A stretch of DNA of 64,000 nucleotides from Macrocystis pyrifera (GCA_031763025.1 JASSKH010000041.1:2666001-2730000); one strand, 5' to 3'. Counted from the stretch's first letter, positions 35,041-48,214 are shown. The notes: generated by a model not told the origin, from the letters alone. Made by a program: numbers and translations.

Positions 35041-38000
35041 ATGATGGTTAAGGTCTACACGTTTGCTATGGCAGCAGCGGCTTGCGCCGGCGTGAGCCAG
35101 GCTTTCGTGACTCCGGCTGCCAACGTGATCGGGGCCACCGCAAGCTTGCGACAGGCCTCGTCCGCGTTGAGCATGTCGACGCCGGATAACTCCTACCACA
35201 AGAAAGATTTCTGGATCGCCCCCTCCATCCTCTCGGCAGACATGGCGAAGCTAGGCGAGGAGGTTGACAACGCGATGGCGGCGGGAGCGGACATCGTCCA
35301 CTTCGACGTGATGGACAACCACTACGTGCCGAACCTTACCATCGGCCCCCTGGTGTGCAAGGGCCTTAGGGACCACGGCGTGACGAACCCTATCGACGTC
35401 CACCTCATGGTGTCCCCCGTCGACCGAATCGTGGGAGACTTTGCGGAGGCCGGCGCTTCCTTCATCACCTTCCACCCCGAGGCCTCGCCGCACGTCGACC
35501 GCACATTGCAGCTTATCAAATCGCACGGTTGCAAGGCTGGTGAGACGCGGTTGACAGAAATTCGCTTGTTGCACCGAAATCATGTGTGGATGATGACCAG
35601 CAGTGCCAAGCAAGTAAGTACCTGGTATGAATTTATGAAGACGTGGTGAATAACTAAACAGCATGACGGCGCGTAAGGGGAGAAACGTCCCCAATTCCCG
35701 AGCGGACCTTGAAGTCGTCGGTCCTGTGTCTGGTGCTCTATCATGTAACATTCCTGGTACGTATGTTCCGTGTGTTGCTGCTGTGGTTCAGGATTGGACA
35801 CGCCCACCCTTGTTTTCAGAATGTAATCTGCTATTGTTGCTGTTCTGTGCCTGATGGGGTATTATTATCTAACACTATTAATACAAGTTGCTGTTTCTCA
35901 TCACAGTCGTATTAATAGTAAGTTGCGATCACTCACTAACCAAGCATCAGGCATACCTGGTACTGGTACACACGCAAGAGCCAGGTGCCTGGCGTATCAG
36001 TACCGCTGTTGGACTGGCATCATACCCAAGACGTAAGCACCAGAGGTGTTCGTAACCGGAGATACGAGCGTTGTCGTGCCACCTGTACGTGGTGGTGCTG
36101 TACGCATACGTATAATATAAGCTTTCGCGTACTGAACTGTGCATGACCCAAGTCTAGAATTCCCCGAATCATGTGATAAGTCTGGTGCAGTTGCAAAGGA
36201 CCCACGAGTGGTCGTATGTACGCACTGGTACCTTGCAGCTACGTTGGAAGCTGGAAGTGGGTCCTTGATTAGAACGTTCAGCAGCAGTATTCTAAATTTG
36301 CACGTATCGTATATATCATACATAGATGTGAGCGACCTTCTCTTTTTTGTGACAAGCGTAGAACGAGTTCCGGTACAAGGCGACGAAAACGCCCTCTCCG
36401 TCTTTCCGTAGACTCCACTCGTAAATCATGAGGACAGAACACAGAAACACCACCCGCGGCCTACTGGCTTGCTTACCCGCGGCCTACTGGGCTGTTCCGT
36501 ATCCGCGTAATGTATCCACGTAATGTATGCTCTGCTGTGAGCTATGGCCGAACCGCACTGTCGCGGAAGGGCGGCCTTCGTCGGGACTTGATAGTTACAC
36601 AGGCCCGAAAATTAGAACCACCGGAACTGCGTTTCTGGGCTCCGTCCTGCTGGTGTGCTTTCCGCTGTACGATTGGGGCGCCATGGCCAGACAGCTACAT
36701 CTCAGCAGCCTCGACCCAAGCACTCTGTCGGGAGCACAGCTCCAGCTGCAGCAACAGCAGCATCCCGCCGTTCCTGTTTTTTTTTTTTTTTTTCCCGCTG
36801 GAGTTCGACTCCAGACTCCAGACCAGTTCTGCTGTGCGCACGGATGTACAAAAGCACAATGCAGTAGTATTGCTGCTGTTGCTGTCTGGACTACTGTTGT
36901 ACGAGTACGTCGTAATACTCGTAGACGACACAGAAGTAACATATCTGAGCCTGATCGCTGATCCGCATGTCTAATCTTTTGTGTGCGGTACTACAGCAAT
37001 ATCACTACAGTAGTAGTAGTAGCGTATTGGAGCCTGATCCGACGTCTTTTGCCTTGTGACCTAACAACCACAGCTGTTTTTACAGCGGAACATATTTTGC
37101 AGTGTCGACGAGACAACAACGACGACGACCATCACCGTCTACCATCCAGCAATTCACACAAGTTGACGACAGCTACAAACATCCTGCTCGAGTTCCTAGC
37201 GACAGCTAGACTGTCTTCTACATTGGACGGGTACTGCTGTAGACTCCCTTTAAATCTTCGTATTGGTTGGGGCCAACGCTAAGTTGAAGGAGGTACTGCT
37301 TGTACAGACTACGCAGCGCAGCTATTTCCTGGTCCAATCTTGGCAACGTTGCTCTTTGCCTTTTCACGGGTTTTCCAATCGCCGACCGTTTAGATAGTGT
37401 ATGTACAATATCACGTCAAGGACTGCCTGCTCCCCTTTTTCTCAATAGCACGTCAAGGACTGGCGTCGTCGGCTGAACTGCCTGCTCAAAATGGGCTATT
37501 TATCTTTGGAAAGCAAGCAGCACGTGACCGCTTCCGGAATTGCTAACGCGCTGGCCTCCGAGCTACCAGCAACGGTAGACTTTAACAACAACAAAAAACG
37601 GCTCCGGTTCGTACCCGCTTTTCTTGTGTGTAATGCAATATACTGTAGATGCAGCGGTGGAAGTGATGCACCACAAAAATTGAATACCTTCATTCCCGGT
37701 CACTTTGTTACTTTCTCCATCTCGCTTGCCTTCAAGACGTCGAGGGTAACGTTCAACCTTTTCTGACGACAACGAGATAAATCTCAAAGTGCACACACCA
37801 CCTCACCCTACAATAAACCCCTCCTCGCCCCTTTGCGACACCGCAGGACTCGTGTTCAACCCCGCGACGACCCTTGACCATGCTAGGTACGTTCTCGACA
37901 AGGTCGACATCATCTTGCTCATGTCCGTGAACCCCGGCTTCGGCGGGCAGAGCTTCATCACCAGCACCCTCGACAAGCTCAGGGAGGCGCGCAAGATGAT

Positions 38001-39009
38001 CGACGAGTCTGGCTACGACATCCGTCTCGAGGTAAGATGTCACTATTGACTGTACTAGATATCGCGCCTTCGTCCGTTAACGTCAGGCCAGGAACTGAGA
38101 CTGCGCCACGGGCTGCCGTTCGTGCGCTTGACAGGGTAGTGGGTGGATCACTCGGGCCCGGTTTCCCGTGTGCCGGCGTTTCCACGCGGGAGGTCCGCGG
38201 AGAGGAACTCCTCTCCTCGCGACGGCTAAATATATGCGCGGGCTCTTAGTGGAGTGAAGATACGCCTGACAGTTTTATGCACCTACCAAATGCAGCAGTA
38301 GTACATAAGCGTCTGACTTTCGGTCCTTCGCAGAGGACCAAGAGTGGAGTTGCTCACCACCCATTGGATGAGATGCCCGCACGAAATGAAATAGGGGACA
38401 TGACAGCGACCAGGCTCTATCCAAGCGGTGAACACGTGTACTTGGTTGACACCATATGTATGTCACTGAAATAACGCATGGTACTGAATGCGTTACGCAT
38501 CGTACGGACCGCATTACGTACCGTGTTGACCTAGACGGCGTTGTGGTTCCGCCTGTCCCAGAAAGGAATCAAGGCGGTGCAAATCGCTTGCGCTTTAGAC
38601 CGACTCTGAGGGAAGACCGGTGATATTTGACGCCAAGACGGGGAGGCCCTTCAACTGGATCCCTTTCCTCTCTTTGGCGTTGTCAAGGCTCGTACACCTC
38701 CGGCAGGTGTGTGTTATTCAAGCAGCCATTTTTTTTTTTTTGATCCCATGTTGGCTGCCGCTCGTTCCCGCCCCCCCCCCCCCCCCTTCTTGTTGGTCGC
38801 TCGTTCGCTGTTGCTCCATTCATGTTTGCCTTCCACGAGTGTAGGTCGACGGTGGGTGCGGAGTGGCCAACATCAAGGAAATCGCGGAGGCGGGCGCGGA
38901 CATGTTCGTAGCGGGGTCGGCCATCTTCAACAACCCCCGGACGCAGGACAACTACAAGGAGACCATCGGCAAGATGAGGGCCGAGCTGGCCTCCGCGAAG
39001 ATCGAATAG
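35041..39009 (+). CDS. RPE: Ribulose-phosphate 3-epimerase, plastid-targeted (3 exons, 282 aa)
   Basis: Exons 35041-35539, 37847-38031 and 38845-39009 join in phase (1, then 0) and end with TAG. The enzyme interconverts D-ribulose 5-phosphate and D-xylulose 5-phosphate in the Calvin cycle and pentose phosphate pathway. Residues 1-20 are a hydrophobic signal peptide ending S-Q, followed by A-F-V-T-P, an ASAFAP-type plastid motif of secondary red plastids; residues ~22-50 look like a transit peptide. The TIM barrel starts near I59 (APSILSAD). Metal and catalytic residues are visible: H87 and D89 (VHFDVMD), H121 (DVHLMV) and D230 (VDGGCG), with the [10 protein letters not shown] phosphate loop in exon 2. 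Length is normal for the family plus a ~50-residue presequence. Codons are GC-rich. Introns are 2.3 kb and 0.8 kb; the second holds a 16-base C run 58 nt before its acceptor. The gene lies head-to-head with the ankyrin-TPR gene. A neighbouring in-frame Met (position 2) is an equally possible start. Confidence 0.95.
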
Positions 39010-42000
39010 GGGGGCTCAGGCGATACGCGGGCAACTCGCGCTGAAACCGGGTGAGCAAGAGGAAACCCGGCGAAGCGCGTGTTAGGAAACACGCCGACCT
39101 TGGCGCTTGCATGCTTTTTCAGAGGCCGGTCGATGAGGTTGTGCACCGTCGGTCTGCCGTTCCGGATGGGCCGGGGCCAACCAGCCGTCGAGATCCGGGG
39201 GGTCGGAGGCAATTGACGACGTTCACCTGATTTGGACGTTTTAGTTTACCTGCACGGGGATGGAGACAGGCTCTCTCAGTCGCACTTTTAGCTCACCCTG
39301 CCGTGTAGTGCAGTCCTTGACTGTTGAGTTATTTGTGTATCGGCGTCACTCCCGCTCCTCATTGAAAATTCGTGGGACATGTTGGTGTCGGGGGGTGGTG
39401 CTCCTGCTGTAGCGGTTGGCAAGGAGGAGGTCGCTGAATTTGTGTACGTATCAGTGCGCAGGGGGGCGACGTTGCTCTTTGCGTATCGGACGTGACGGAC
39501 GGGGTAACCTACCTCCTTGCTGTAATGTGCTCTTGGCCGTGACCATTTTCTGCGACCGGTACAACAATGCGGCTACAATATTTTTCGGCGTAAGACACAA
39601 GCACACTATTCATAATCGTGTCAGACAATATTTAGACTACATGCTGATTCAGCATTGCGTGATTTTCGTGGCTTCGTGGCTGTTGGTTCTTTTCCTATCT
39701 GGCTGACTGACGTCCACACCCAAGAGTTTTCGTGGCATTTTGTTTTTCATGGCGCCTCGTTCCACTAAGTTACGTTACTTTTTTGTTGCATGTGGGTAAC
39801 GGCAGTTGACAGCTAAACAGCCGGCTGGATGGGTAGCGGCTGGCATTTGCATCACCGCTTCTGTGATCCTGTCCCAGTGCTCGTTGTTTTGCCTGGACGA
39901 ATATTATCATATCTTACCTCGTTTTTTATTCCCGACGCTATGCCCTCTCCGACAATGGCCCCCAGGCGGATTTCTCTGCCAAGTTCCTGGGACGAGACGG
40001 GGACACACGCCGTTTGCGAAACGATGCAACTTGTACTTGTCGGCATAGACACGCTGGTTGCGATCACTGATATTAAACGTTTTCCTCAGGGTTCGCGGGC
40101 TCTTTTCGTAAGGGGCGGCAGCTGCTGGGTGGTTGCAATCGCAGCGAAACGCGAACATGCCCGTGCTTTGGCGCTTGCGCGTTTCTTGGTTATCTTCCTC
40201 TCGCGTCAACTATCTGTGGGTTGGTGTACCGCTCCGCTTATTTTTTAGTTTCGTCGGGGCGAAGGGAAGACCATCCCACACGGAACCCTGGGCGTGAACG
40301 TCGGGTTGCTAGAAGGCGTTTCATGGCGTCGTACGTGGACACTGCTGAGATAACCTGCTGTACCGACATAGCAGTGTACGTACTCGTGTTTTTTTCGCGT
40401 CTGGTATCGGCCTTTTGTTCACTTTACCGTACCGCCAACGGTCGAGTTACACAGCATGTGTGTGCGTCGGCACTTCGCGTCTTGTTGTATTGGTCGACGA
40501 GGCGAGCAATCGGTGCAGATTGCAGACGATGTCCTCATGCACCCTACCGCTGGAGACTTGCGCACGCGCGCTTCTTTGGTCGCGAGCCACCAGTTAGTTG
40601 TTGTATCTCATCTGTCGTGTTTGGCTCGCATGCTGCAGCTGCCGCTTCTGCTGTTGTTGGGCTGGGGGCGTATACATGTTTAAAATATCAAAGCCTATTC
40701 AAGGTATCTTATCTATTTTTCACTTTTTTTTTCGTCAGGGATACAATCGTGTTCGACACACTGCGAGCGTATGTCCGCGTTTCTTTGCCCCTCCCAAGTT
40801 TGTTTGTGAATAACGCCTGCCATGGCTTGTGTTGACGAAAGCCGATCGAAATACCCCGTCGACTACAGGTACGTACTGGTTGACACAGTGTACTATACGA
40901 TGTTCTGTTGTGGGTACAACGTGTGTGGCCCTCCTTTGTCGAATTGATTCCATCACGCGTTGTCGCGACTATAGTACTTCGGTAGCTGCATGACAACCCA
41001 AAATAGTTGGTATCGGGTAGCTTTTGACTCCATCAGTTCGCTTCACGTAAATATTACGTACTGGGTAATGTACCACCTCTGGTACGTTTCCGCGAAGATG
41101 CGCAATGGAATCCGAAAATGATTTATAAAATATGTTTCGTACAATTTATATATTTGATTTATCGTATATTTTTGCGCTCCTATTCACGGCGGCGATGATA
41201 AGTCGACGGCACACCCGTTGAACGCTGAACCGTTGAACCCTTATTTTACATCGCGGCCTCGTTGCAACGATGAAAATTTTGAAGTTTTTCATCGCGACAA
41301 ATGTTCATGCGACATGCGCCAAACACTTCACTCGTAAAATGTGCTAATTTTATTATCAATTAATATCAATTCTACTGCTACCAGTACGTGTGTTGATTGG
41401 CGGAGATGTATGTGCCTCAAGTGACTACTCCTGCAGTAGACATCCCTCGAGAATACTTATGTAGAACAGAGGGGATGGTGGAGAGGACCTCATGTCCTCA
41501 TCAGTCATGACATGCCGCAAGACGTCTCGACGATCTTCTTGCTGCTTGGCTTTTTTGGCTCCTTTCCGATTTTTCCTCCCGATTTTGAGAGTCCAGCCGA
41601 CGACGCCAGTAATTGTTGTGTTCGCGGAGACTCGTTTCTCGTTTCGCAATACCAGTGAAGTGGTAATGAGGAGACTTCTATGGACAGCTCACGGTAGGTA
41701 CAGGTGATCATGCTGGGCAGCGTACGGTAGGTACAGGTGATCATGCTGCTGGTTCCACCATCACCATCACCACCACCACACTACACAGCAGTTACGTAGC
41801 AGCAGCAGCGAGCAGTAGATCTCTTCTCCAGGCTAGGTTTAGGATAGCAGCACCAGCGAGCAGTAGATCTCTTCTCCAGGTTAGGATGCGGAGACGCACC
41901 ATTTTTTTCATGTGGCGGAACAATATATATCCACACACAGAGAGAGAAACGAGCCGCACCACACAGCGTACGCAAAACGACGGCCGAAACAACAGCAACA

Positions 42001-42669
42001 CCAACAACAGCAACGATGACGAGCAACATGCGTGCGTAGTGAGTATCCCACCGGGTATCAAGAGGTGCAGGATACACCCTGTGAACGTTAGCAACGAGAC
42101 GAACAACAAAACAAAACAGCAAAAAAAAAGCACAAAAAACGAAAACAACAACGACAACGACAACAACACAAATAAAAGCAGCCGGCGTGTCGGTTGCTGT
42201 CTTTTTTTTTTGTCAGTTGTGCAAGAGGGCGACAGTCGACAGAGGCGATTGGTTGAAATAAAAAAAATGATTTCAAAAAGTTACTCCGTGGGGCGTTCTG
42301 GGAGCCGCATCCTGCATCCCCCCTGCTCCCTGCGTGTGGCAGAGTTTGTTGTGTGCAGAGGTTCCGGAAGGTCAGTGGGGAAGGACAAGCAGTGCCGAAC
42401 ACTATTGGTGCCGGATGAAGAGTACGCCGAAACCTCTTGGGAGTGTAGTGCGCATCGCTAGCCTATCGTGAAAATCCCCAGCGAGACGAGTCCGCTCTTC
42501 TTTTCCATCTTGGTTTCAGCGAGGAGCAGCGGCGACTTTTTGGCGAGAAACAAAGGAGAGCATTTTCTCATTCAGTGTCTGGCACCCTACCATTAATATA
42601 TAGTACTGCTGGTGACAGCAGCAGCGAAGTATAGAGAGGAAGCCCTTGGAAGCACATCTACATTGCACC
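39010..42669. other. Downstream of the epimerase, no recognised gene
   Basis: The 3' UTR of the epimerase must begin here. I see no further exon with splice sites; a 204-codon plus-strand frame at 40221-40835 lacks conserved motifs and overlaps other frames. 41000-41400 is AT-rich. Confidence 0.45.
41688..41882. repeat. Two adjacent direct duplications
   Basis: CGGTAGGTACAGGTGATCAT occurs twice (period ~35 bp), then GCGAGCAGTAGATCTCTTCT occurs twice (period ~43 bp). Confidence 0.7.
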
Positions 42670-45600
42670 ATGGCGGCGAGCGAGGAGATGTGGGAGTGGG
42701 GAGGGCCATTAGAAGAGACTCTCCGACCGCGGCGGCGGAACAGCCGAAGCGAGGACGAGAGCGAGAGAGGTGAGGCGGCGAGCGGCGAGGCCCGTGGTCG
42801 TGGCTCCTGCTGTTTTTAGGTGTTGTTGGATCTCGCATAAAGTATTTTCTCGTTTGATCGAGGGGCGCTGTGTTGTGCGCCCCAGCACGGAGCACCGACG
42901 CTAGCTTGCTACGACATCTAGGTACAGGCCCGATATGGTTAGGGTACAGGGTGGAGCACCCCGGCGCCATCGGCAGAGGTTGTCGGCAGCAACAGCAGGA
43001 GTAACCAATTGCAGGAATCATGACGACGGACACAACGACTATTAATACAAGTCGCATCGAGACCTTCGTATTCTAAAAACAAGTCACTTTTTTTTTCGGG
43101 ACAGACGCACCCTTTCGCTCTTCTCTCTCCAAAAATAAGTTGCGAATTTATTGAATGCGGGTGGTCGTTCGTCGATTCTCATTGCGACTGACAATAAGCG
43201 CTGGCTGTGCGAGGGAGACAGTGCCAGACAACAGAAGAGAGAGGTTGGATGCTGTTCGCCGGTGGACATATCGTCGGGATTGGTCGGCACGTAATGTTCG
43301 TTGCGGTCTGCTTGTCCCTGTGCGTACCTCTCTCTCTCGCCCTCTACGCGGCTCGGCTTAGTCCGTCAACGTACTACTACCCCGACGATCCGTGCTCACC
43401 ATGTATGGGCGATGACCGAGGGGGCTTGATTGCGTTGCGCCGCACACACACACAAACAATAGGTGTAAAGCGCAAAAACTTCCGCCTGCAATCAAACACG
43501 GGTGCAGCTGCTGTGTTCACTCGTTTTATGTGCCTACAGACTCGTATCGAGCAGGCGAAACCATCAATGACGGTATAACAACAAGTCGAGCACGTAATAC
43601 ACCTTGTACTTGACCACCACCGTCGTGGTGATAAGACTCAGGGAAAAAAAAAACATACCGTACGAAGCCTTCCAGCCAGATACCAGTTTGTACCAGAATA
43701 CCCATACTTGTACCTGCTGGTGTGCTGTATCACAAGAAACGAGGTGACGAGTGTATACGTATATACACGAGAGCGTACACTTTTATCGTACATACGCACA
43801 TGATACCTACGTGTACTTCAATTCCAACTATTATTATTGTTAATAGTAACATACGGTACGAGTACGTACTGTTTTGTAGTTGAATTTTTGACATAAAAAA
43901 CACGCATCCGCGTCCTCTGCGCAGGCATGCCCCTCCCCCCAATGTCGCCACTCTGGCGGGAACACGGGAAGGGCGAAGGCGGAGGAGGCATCCACATCGC
44001 CGTCTGTTGTTGCAACGAGGAGGAGGAGGAGCTGCAGGTCAGCGCAAGCTAATGTGTAGTCGTAGTGCCCCCCCCCCCCCCCCCCGCCGCCCCGCCGCCG
44101 CCGCCGACCCCATACGAATGAGTAGGATGAGTAGGATCATGTTGAAGGTTAAATGATTAGTACGACAATGGACGAGAAGAAAACACGAAATTGTTGTTGT
44201 GCACCTACGTTATCCTTCACCGCCGGCTGGGTACCGGGGGGGGTACCGGGCACAGCACTCAGAACACCGATGATCTCCTTGTACTGGTATTATTTTTGCA
44301 TTATTTAAGTAACCCGTTTGGGTTTTGGGACCGTAATATGGAGGCTAAAACAATGGTAGCCTTTTGGTGCTATCAGTCGTCCATGAGCAGCGTGAGCGCC
44401 GAGCAGTACGGCGTAGGATGATGTCACGCTCGTTTCGACTCCTTGCATTGTACTAGACTCGAGACACCAGTGTGCATTATTAATAGCCCCCAATCACGCA
44501 GCGGCCGTGTGTTAATCGTCACTCTTCATCGTCAGTTTTCTCCCTGAAGTCCCAAGCGGTACACGTTGACAGGTATCATATATTTTTATAAATATATTAT
44601 AACAAGTGTGGTAATATAAAGATCATATTAGGCGCACTCGTAAAACGGCTGCTATTAAATGTGAAAAACCAAAGATAATTTTTCAAAAGCAAAAATATAG
44701 AAAGATGCTTTGTGGTCTAAATGTTGATATAAATAACCACAGCTGTAAATGATAGCAAACGGAAAGATGGCACGATATCTTTCGGCCGGCGTATTTCTTG
44801 TGAAGGAACAAAACGACAAACAAAAAGACGGTGTGATGTACGATGTGTACCGTAACGTGATGGTGTCAGCATTGACCTGTTGAGGACTTTGTCTTGCCGC
44901 TACTCTGTACGTTTATTTGATAGCCAAGACTTGCGCTGCTGGCCTCTTGGTTTTTTCTGTGTGTGTTTTTTTGTTGTTTTGGTGTAGGCACGGCGGTACG
45001 GCATGTTTTGTGATGGTGCGTTGTGTGTCGCTGCATCTTTTTGTGTCGTTCGTCCTTGATTTGAAGTGTGACCCGTTCCGCCCGTGGTCCGTCGGCGGCT
45101 CTCAATTTTTTTCCTCGAGTTCTCAATCGTCAATGCAAGCCCAAACCCCAAATCTTGTAAAGTGAGCTCGGCGACAGACAGCAGCGGCAACCTCGGCAAC
45201 CGCAAAGGCAGAACACCTATGTATGAGTAGTCTGGAAGGTAGCGGAGCGAGCGTTGGAGCGATTTGTTCGCGTAGGCTGTTTAGGGGCAGCAAGCGTTGT
45301 CACGTTTCCACCATATTTATGTTTTGCTGTACTGCTGTATTGTAGTATCCGTCCTTGCGGAGCAAAGGTCGTTACACCACCCCACCCTGCGCGGCGGGCT
45401 GCGATTGCGCCGTGCGTACATACGATAACTATTCAATAGAGTTTTTTTCGTAGTGCGCAGGCATACATCTTTCGTGTTGATAGCACGTTTGTTTTGTGCG
45501 AGTAGTTTGTTGCCGGGTTCCTTGATCAAGTGCGCCCGGGGTTGTTTCCTTTATTAACTGAACGTAGTGACATTTGTATATTTATCCATCTTATATAATG

Positions 45601-46150
45601 CCGAAGGTTGTTCGTTCTCAGAGATAGCTATGATACTCCCTCAACGTTGGAGTTTTTATCGACTATATCCCAGGTATTTCGTTTTCCTTGTTTTCGTGCT
45701 TCGTTTTCCCACGTTCCCGCATCAAACCATCATACCCATCCGTCCTCCCATTCGTCCATCCAATCATCCATCCATCCGTTGGATATTTCTTTTCCACACT
45801 TTTTGTTACTCGAGGTTAATCGTAAAACTTGTCCCAGAGGATTGATATCTTGGTAACAATCTTGAGGTACCAGATGCAGACCTGCACGAGAGCACAACCA
45901 CCGTATACCCGCAGGGCATGAAGGCCTGCATGGAAGTAGCCCTATTAATAGCTGCTCCCGAAGATTTCAACTCGCTTCGAGCACATACAGTAACAGTATA
46001 TTCAAACTAGAATCAACCCTCGAAATTCCGCCCAGGTGATGCTCTCGACGTTTCGCACGGATCTGCCCCCCTCTTGCCACGTGCGGGTGAGCTTCATCGT
46101 CGACTGTCACAGTCCCCGCCGACTTCGGGCCGACCAGCGAAACATACGAG
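42670..46150 (+). CDS. 5' part of a membrane protein with GT2-glycosyltransferase-like start (partial, 4 exons)
   Basis: Exon 1 (42670-42769) begins in a strong context (gcaccATGg), reads M-A-A-S-E-E-M-W-E-W-G-G-P-L and ends at GAGAG|GTGAGG, phase 1. Exon 2 (43235 to 43462, or to 43402 if the GTATGG donor is used; both phase 1) holds one transmembrane segment at about residues 52-73. Exon 3 (43925-44037, after CTCTGCGCAG) reads G-I-H-I-A-V-C-C-C-N-E-E-E-E-E-L-Q and ends at CAG|GTCAGC, phase 0. Exon 4 (46036-46150) reads V-M-L-S-T-F-R-T-D-L-P-P and V-S-F-I-V-D, ending GAG|GTGCGT, phase 1. The hydrophobic strand, C-N-E, helix and second strand ending in V-D resemble the beginning of a family 2 glycosyltransferase or chitin-synthase-like fold. 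This is inference: the DXD and QxxRW motifs lie in exons I could not find downstream. Confidence 0.45.
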
Positions 46151-47270
46151 GTGCGTTGTGTATAAAGCTATGATGAAGGGGATCTCAAATATATATTTTT
46201 CGTTTTTTTTCTTCATTTCTTGCTCGTTTTTTTAACTGCTGCTCATGATGCAGCTGGTCCTGGTGCTGGCTGGTGCTGCTGGTGTGCACCTGCTGCTGCT
46301 GCTGCTGTTGTTGTGCGTGTGTCTGCGTGTTTCGGCATTCGACACATGTATGTATATGTTTTTGCCAAAGTCAGTGGCAGTCAAGTCAGTCAGTGAGCCA
46401 GTCACACCACATGCTTTCAAGTACCAGGTATCAATTAAGTTAGTGCGTACCGGGCAGAATATGCTGCACCAGAGGTTGTAACTCTCTGTAGGTACCGGGT
46501 ATTGAGGCGACTATGCATGCGGACATGCGGACAGGGCAAATACTTTTTAATTGATCCTATTCGTGGCTGCGGAGTATGATATGATACTGCTGTACAAACG
46601 TACAAACACATAGTACGTGGATATCATGCACCACGTTGGTTTTGTGGTCGTTGGTAATTGCCCACCAATCCCTAACGGATTAATGTTCGGCTTGTTGTCG
46701 AAAGTCTTGTACACAACTCACAACTCACGATGTTGTATCCTGGTATGTACCCGCTACCTACCCGCTACATCTTGCCTGTTGAAAGTTATTTTGCTTGATA
46801 AACCGTACCAGGTACTTGATACCACTTTTAGTAGGTAGGGCAATCTCCCAGACTGTTGTGCATTAAAGCTTTTTATATCGCCGGTACAGCGGTATGGTGT
46901 ATAATGTGCTTCTCGAGATTATCTACGGAACGTATGCAAGAGGTGTACCTGGTATCATGTATCATACTCTCGATAGCCGTAAATATTATTGTATCATGCA
47001 AATGTATGAAAACTTGCAATCGCACGAGTTTGTCCTTTTGATTTTTTCCATCAGGCTGTTATCTCGATCCCACTACAAGACGCCGGAACTTCATGCACTT
47101 TTTTCGTGTTTTCATGCCTGTTCTACGTGCGCGGGCAATGTTATAGTCGTGCGAATACTTGCACTTCCGCAGTTTTTCCTTCTCTTCTTCTCGGCGTCGC
47201 TTTCGTTCGGCGTCGATTTCGTTCGGCGCCACTCGTTGCACGTCCCGGCTTTTCTTGCTTGTTTGGGGTT

Positions 47271-47367
47271 AGTGGGGGGGGGGGGGGGTGTGGTGGGAGG
47301 CTGGGGGGGGGGGGGGGGGTGCTCTCATCTGTTGCTTGCCTTAGTCATTTGACCATTGGGGAGGGGG
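47271..47367 (+). repeat. Poly-G-headed repeat, short copy
   Basis: Two long G runs are followed by TGCTCTCATCTGTTGCTTGC and CATTTGACCATTGGGG; the rest of the core is lost. Confidence 0.55.
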
Positions 47368-47950
47368 GAGGGATCGGGGGGGGCGAGAAACCTCGCCGAA
47401 GAGGCAAAAACTACAGCAATGGTGATGCAGTTACTGCTGTAGTAACACTAGAACATAAGCAATACGTACTGCTGTATGTACTGTTGTATAACAGTAAAAG
47501 TGCCACAGCAGGGCACACGGTAGGTCTGGGGGGTTTGGGGGGGGGGGGGAAGAGGAGGTTCCGGGGGAGGGGGGCATGGGGGGGGGGGGGGAGACCTCGC
47601 CGGCAGCAGCGCCAAGAGGCATTACCATTGATTTTCATACGTACGGTTATTAACACGGAGTAGCAACACATCCCAGAGTTCCACAGCAGGGCATACCGCG
47701 GTTCTCTTACATAATTCCATGGTACATGATATTTATTGCCAGCTCGATTCGGGCTGCATGTTTCCGAGGATGGTGTGCCGTCGTCGTTTACGTCGAGAGC
47801 AAACTATTAGTATTCTTTGTGGCATGTCTCACCTGTGTCGAACGCGAAATGGCGTGCTTTGTTTTTATGTAGTCTATGATATATACCGACCGAGGTATGA
47901 TGTATGACTTTCGCCGTAACCACGTGCATACACCAGTGGAGTTTACATAC

Positions 47951-48074
47951 CTGCGTGAAGGGGTGGAGCTCGTACGAAGGACTTCTTTTTTTTCGTTGGC
48001 CTCCGCCCGTGCCCCCCCCTTCATGTTCAGTACCCAGAATTCCGACGCCCCTTTTGATGGCCCCAACTCCCCGA
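47951..48074 (-). CDS. Isolated candidate internal exon (124 bp)
   Basis: On the minus strand an open, GC-richer stretch is bounded by an acceptor (CTCGTGTAG) and a strong donor (CAG|GTATGT). It encodes about 40 residues, including G-E-L-G-P-S-K-G-A-S-E-F-W-V-L-N and a charged tail. No neighbouring exon in matching phase (1 before, 2 after) was found within the AT-rich surroundings and the family is not recognised, so this may be chance. Confidence 0.22.
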
Positions 48075-48214
48075 CTACACGAGGGGTACATCTTGTGTAA
48101 AATATCATAAACTATTATGTCATCGTGTTGATGTATTTATACCTACAGCGGTATAATACGTGTTGACGTAGTTATACCTACAGCGGTAAAATACAATTAA
48201 GATTATATTATTAG

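Noticed and set aside
40221-40835. 204-codon plus-strand ORF downstream of the epimerase
   Set aside because: Cys/Arg-rich, no recognisable motif, overlapped by several other frames; probably 3' UTR or intergenic.
41886-42461. 191-codon Asn/Lys-rich plus-strand ORF
   Set aside because: Low-complexity translation of an AAC-rich stretch; no splice or domain support.
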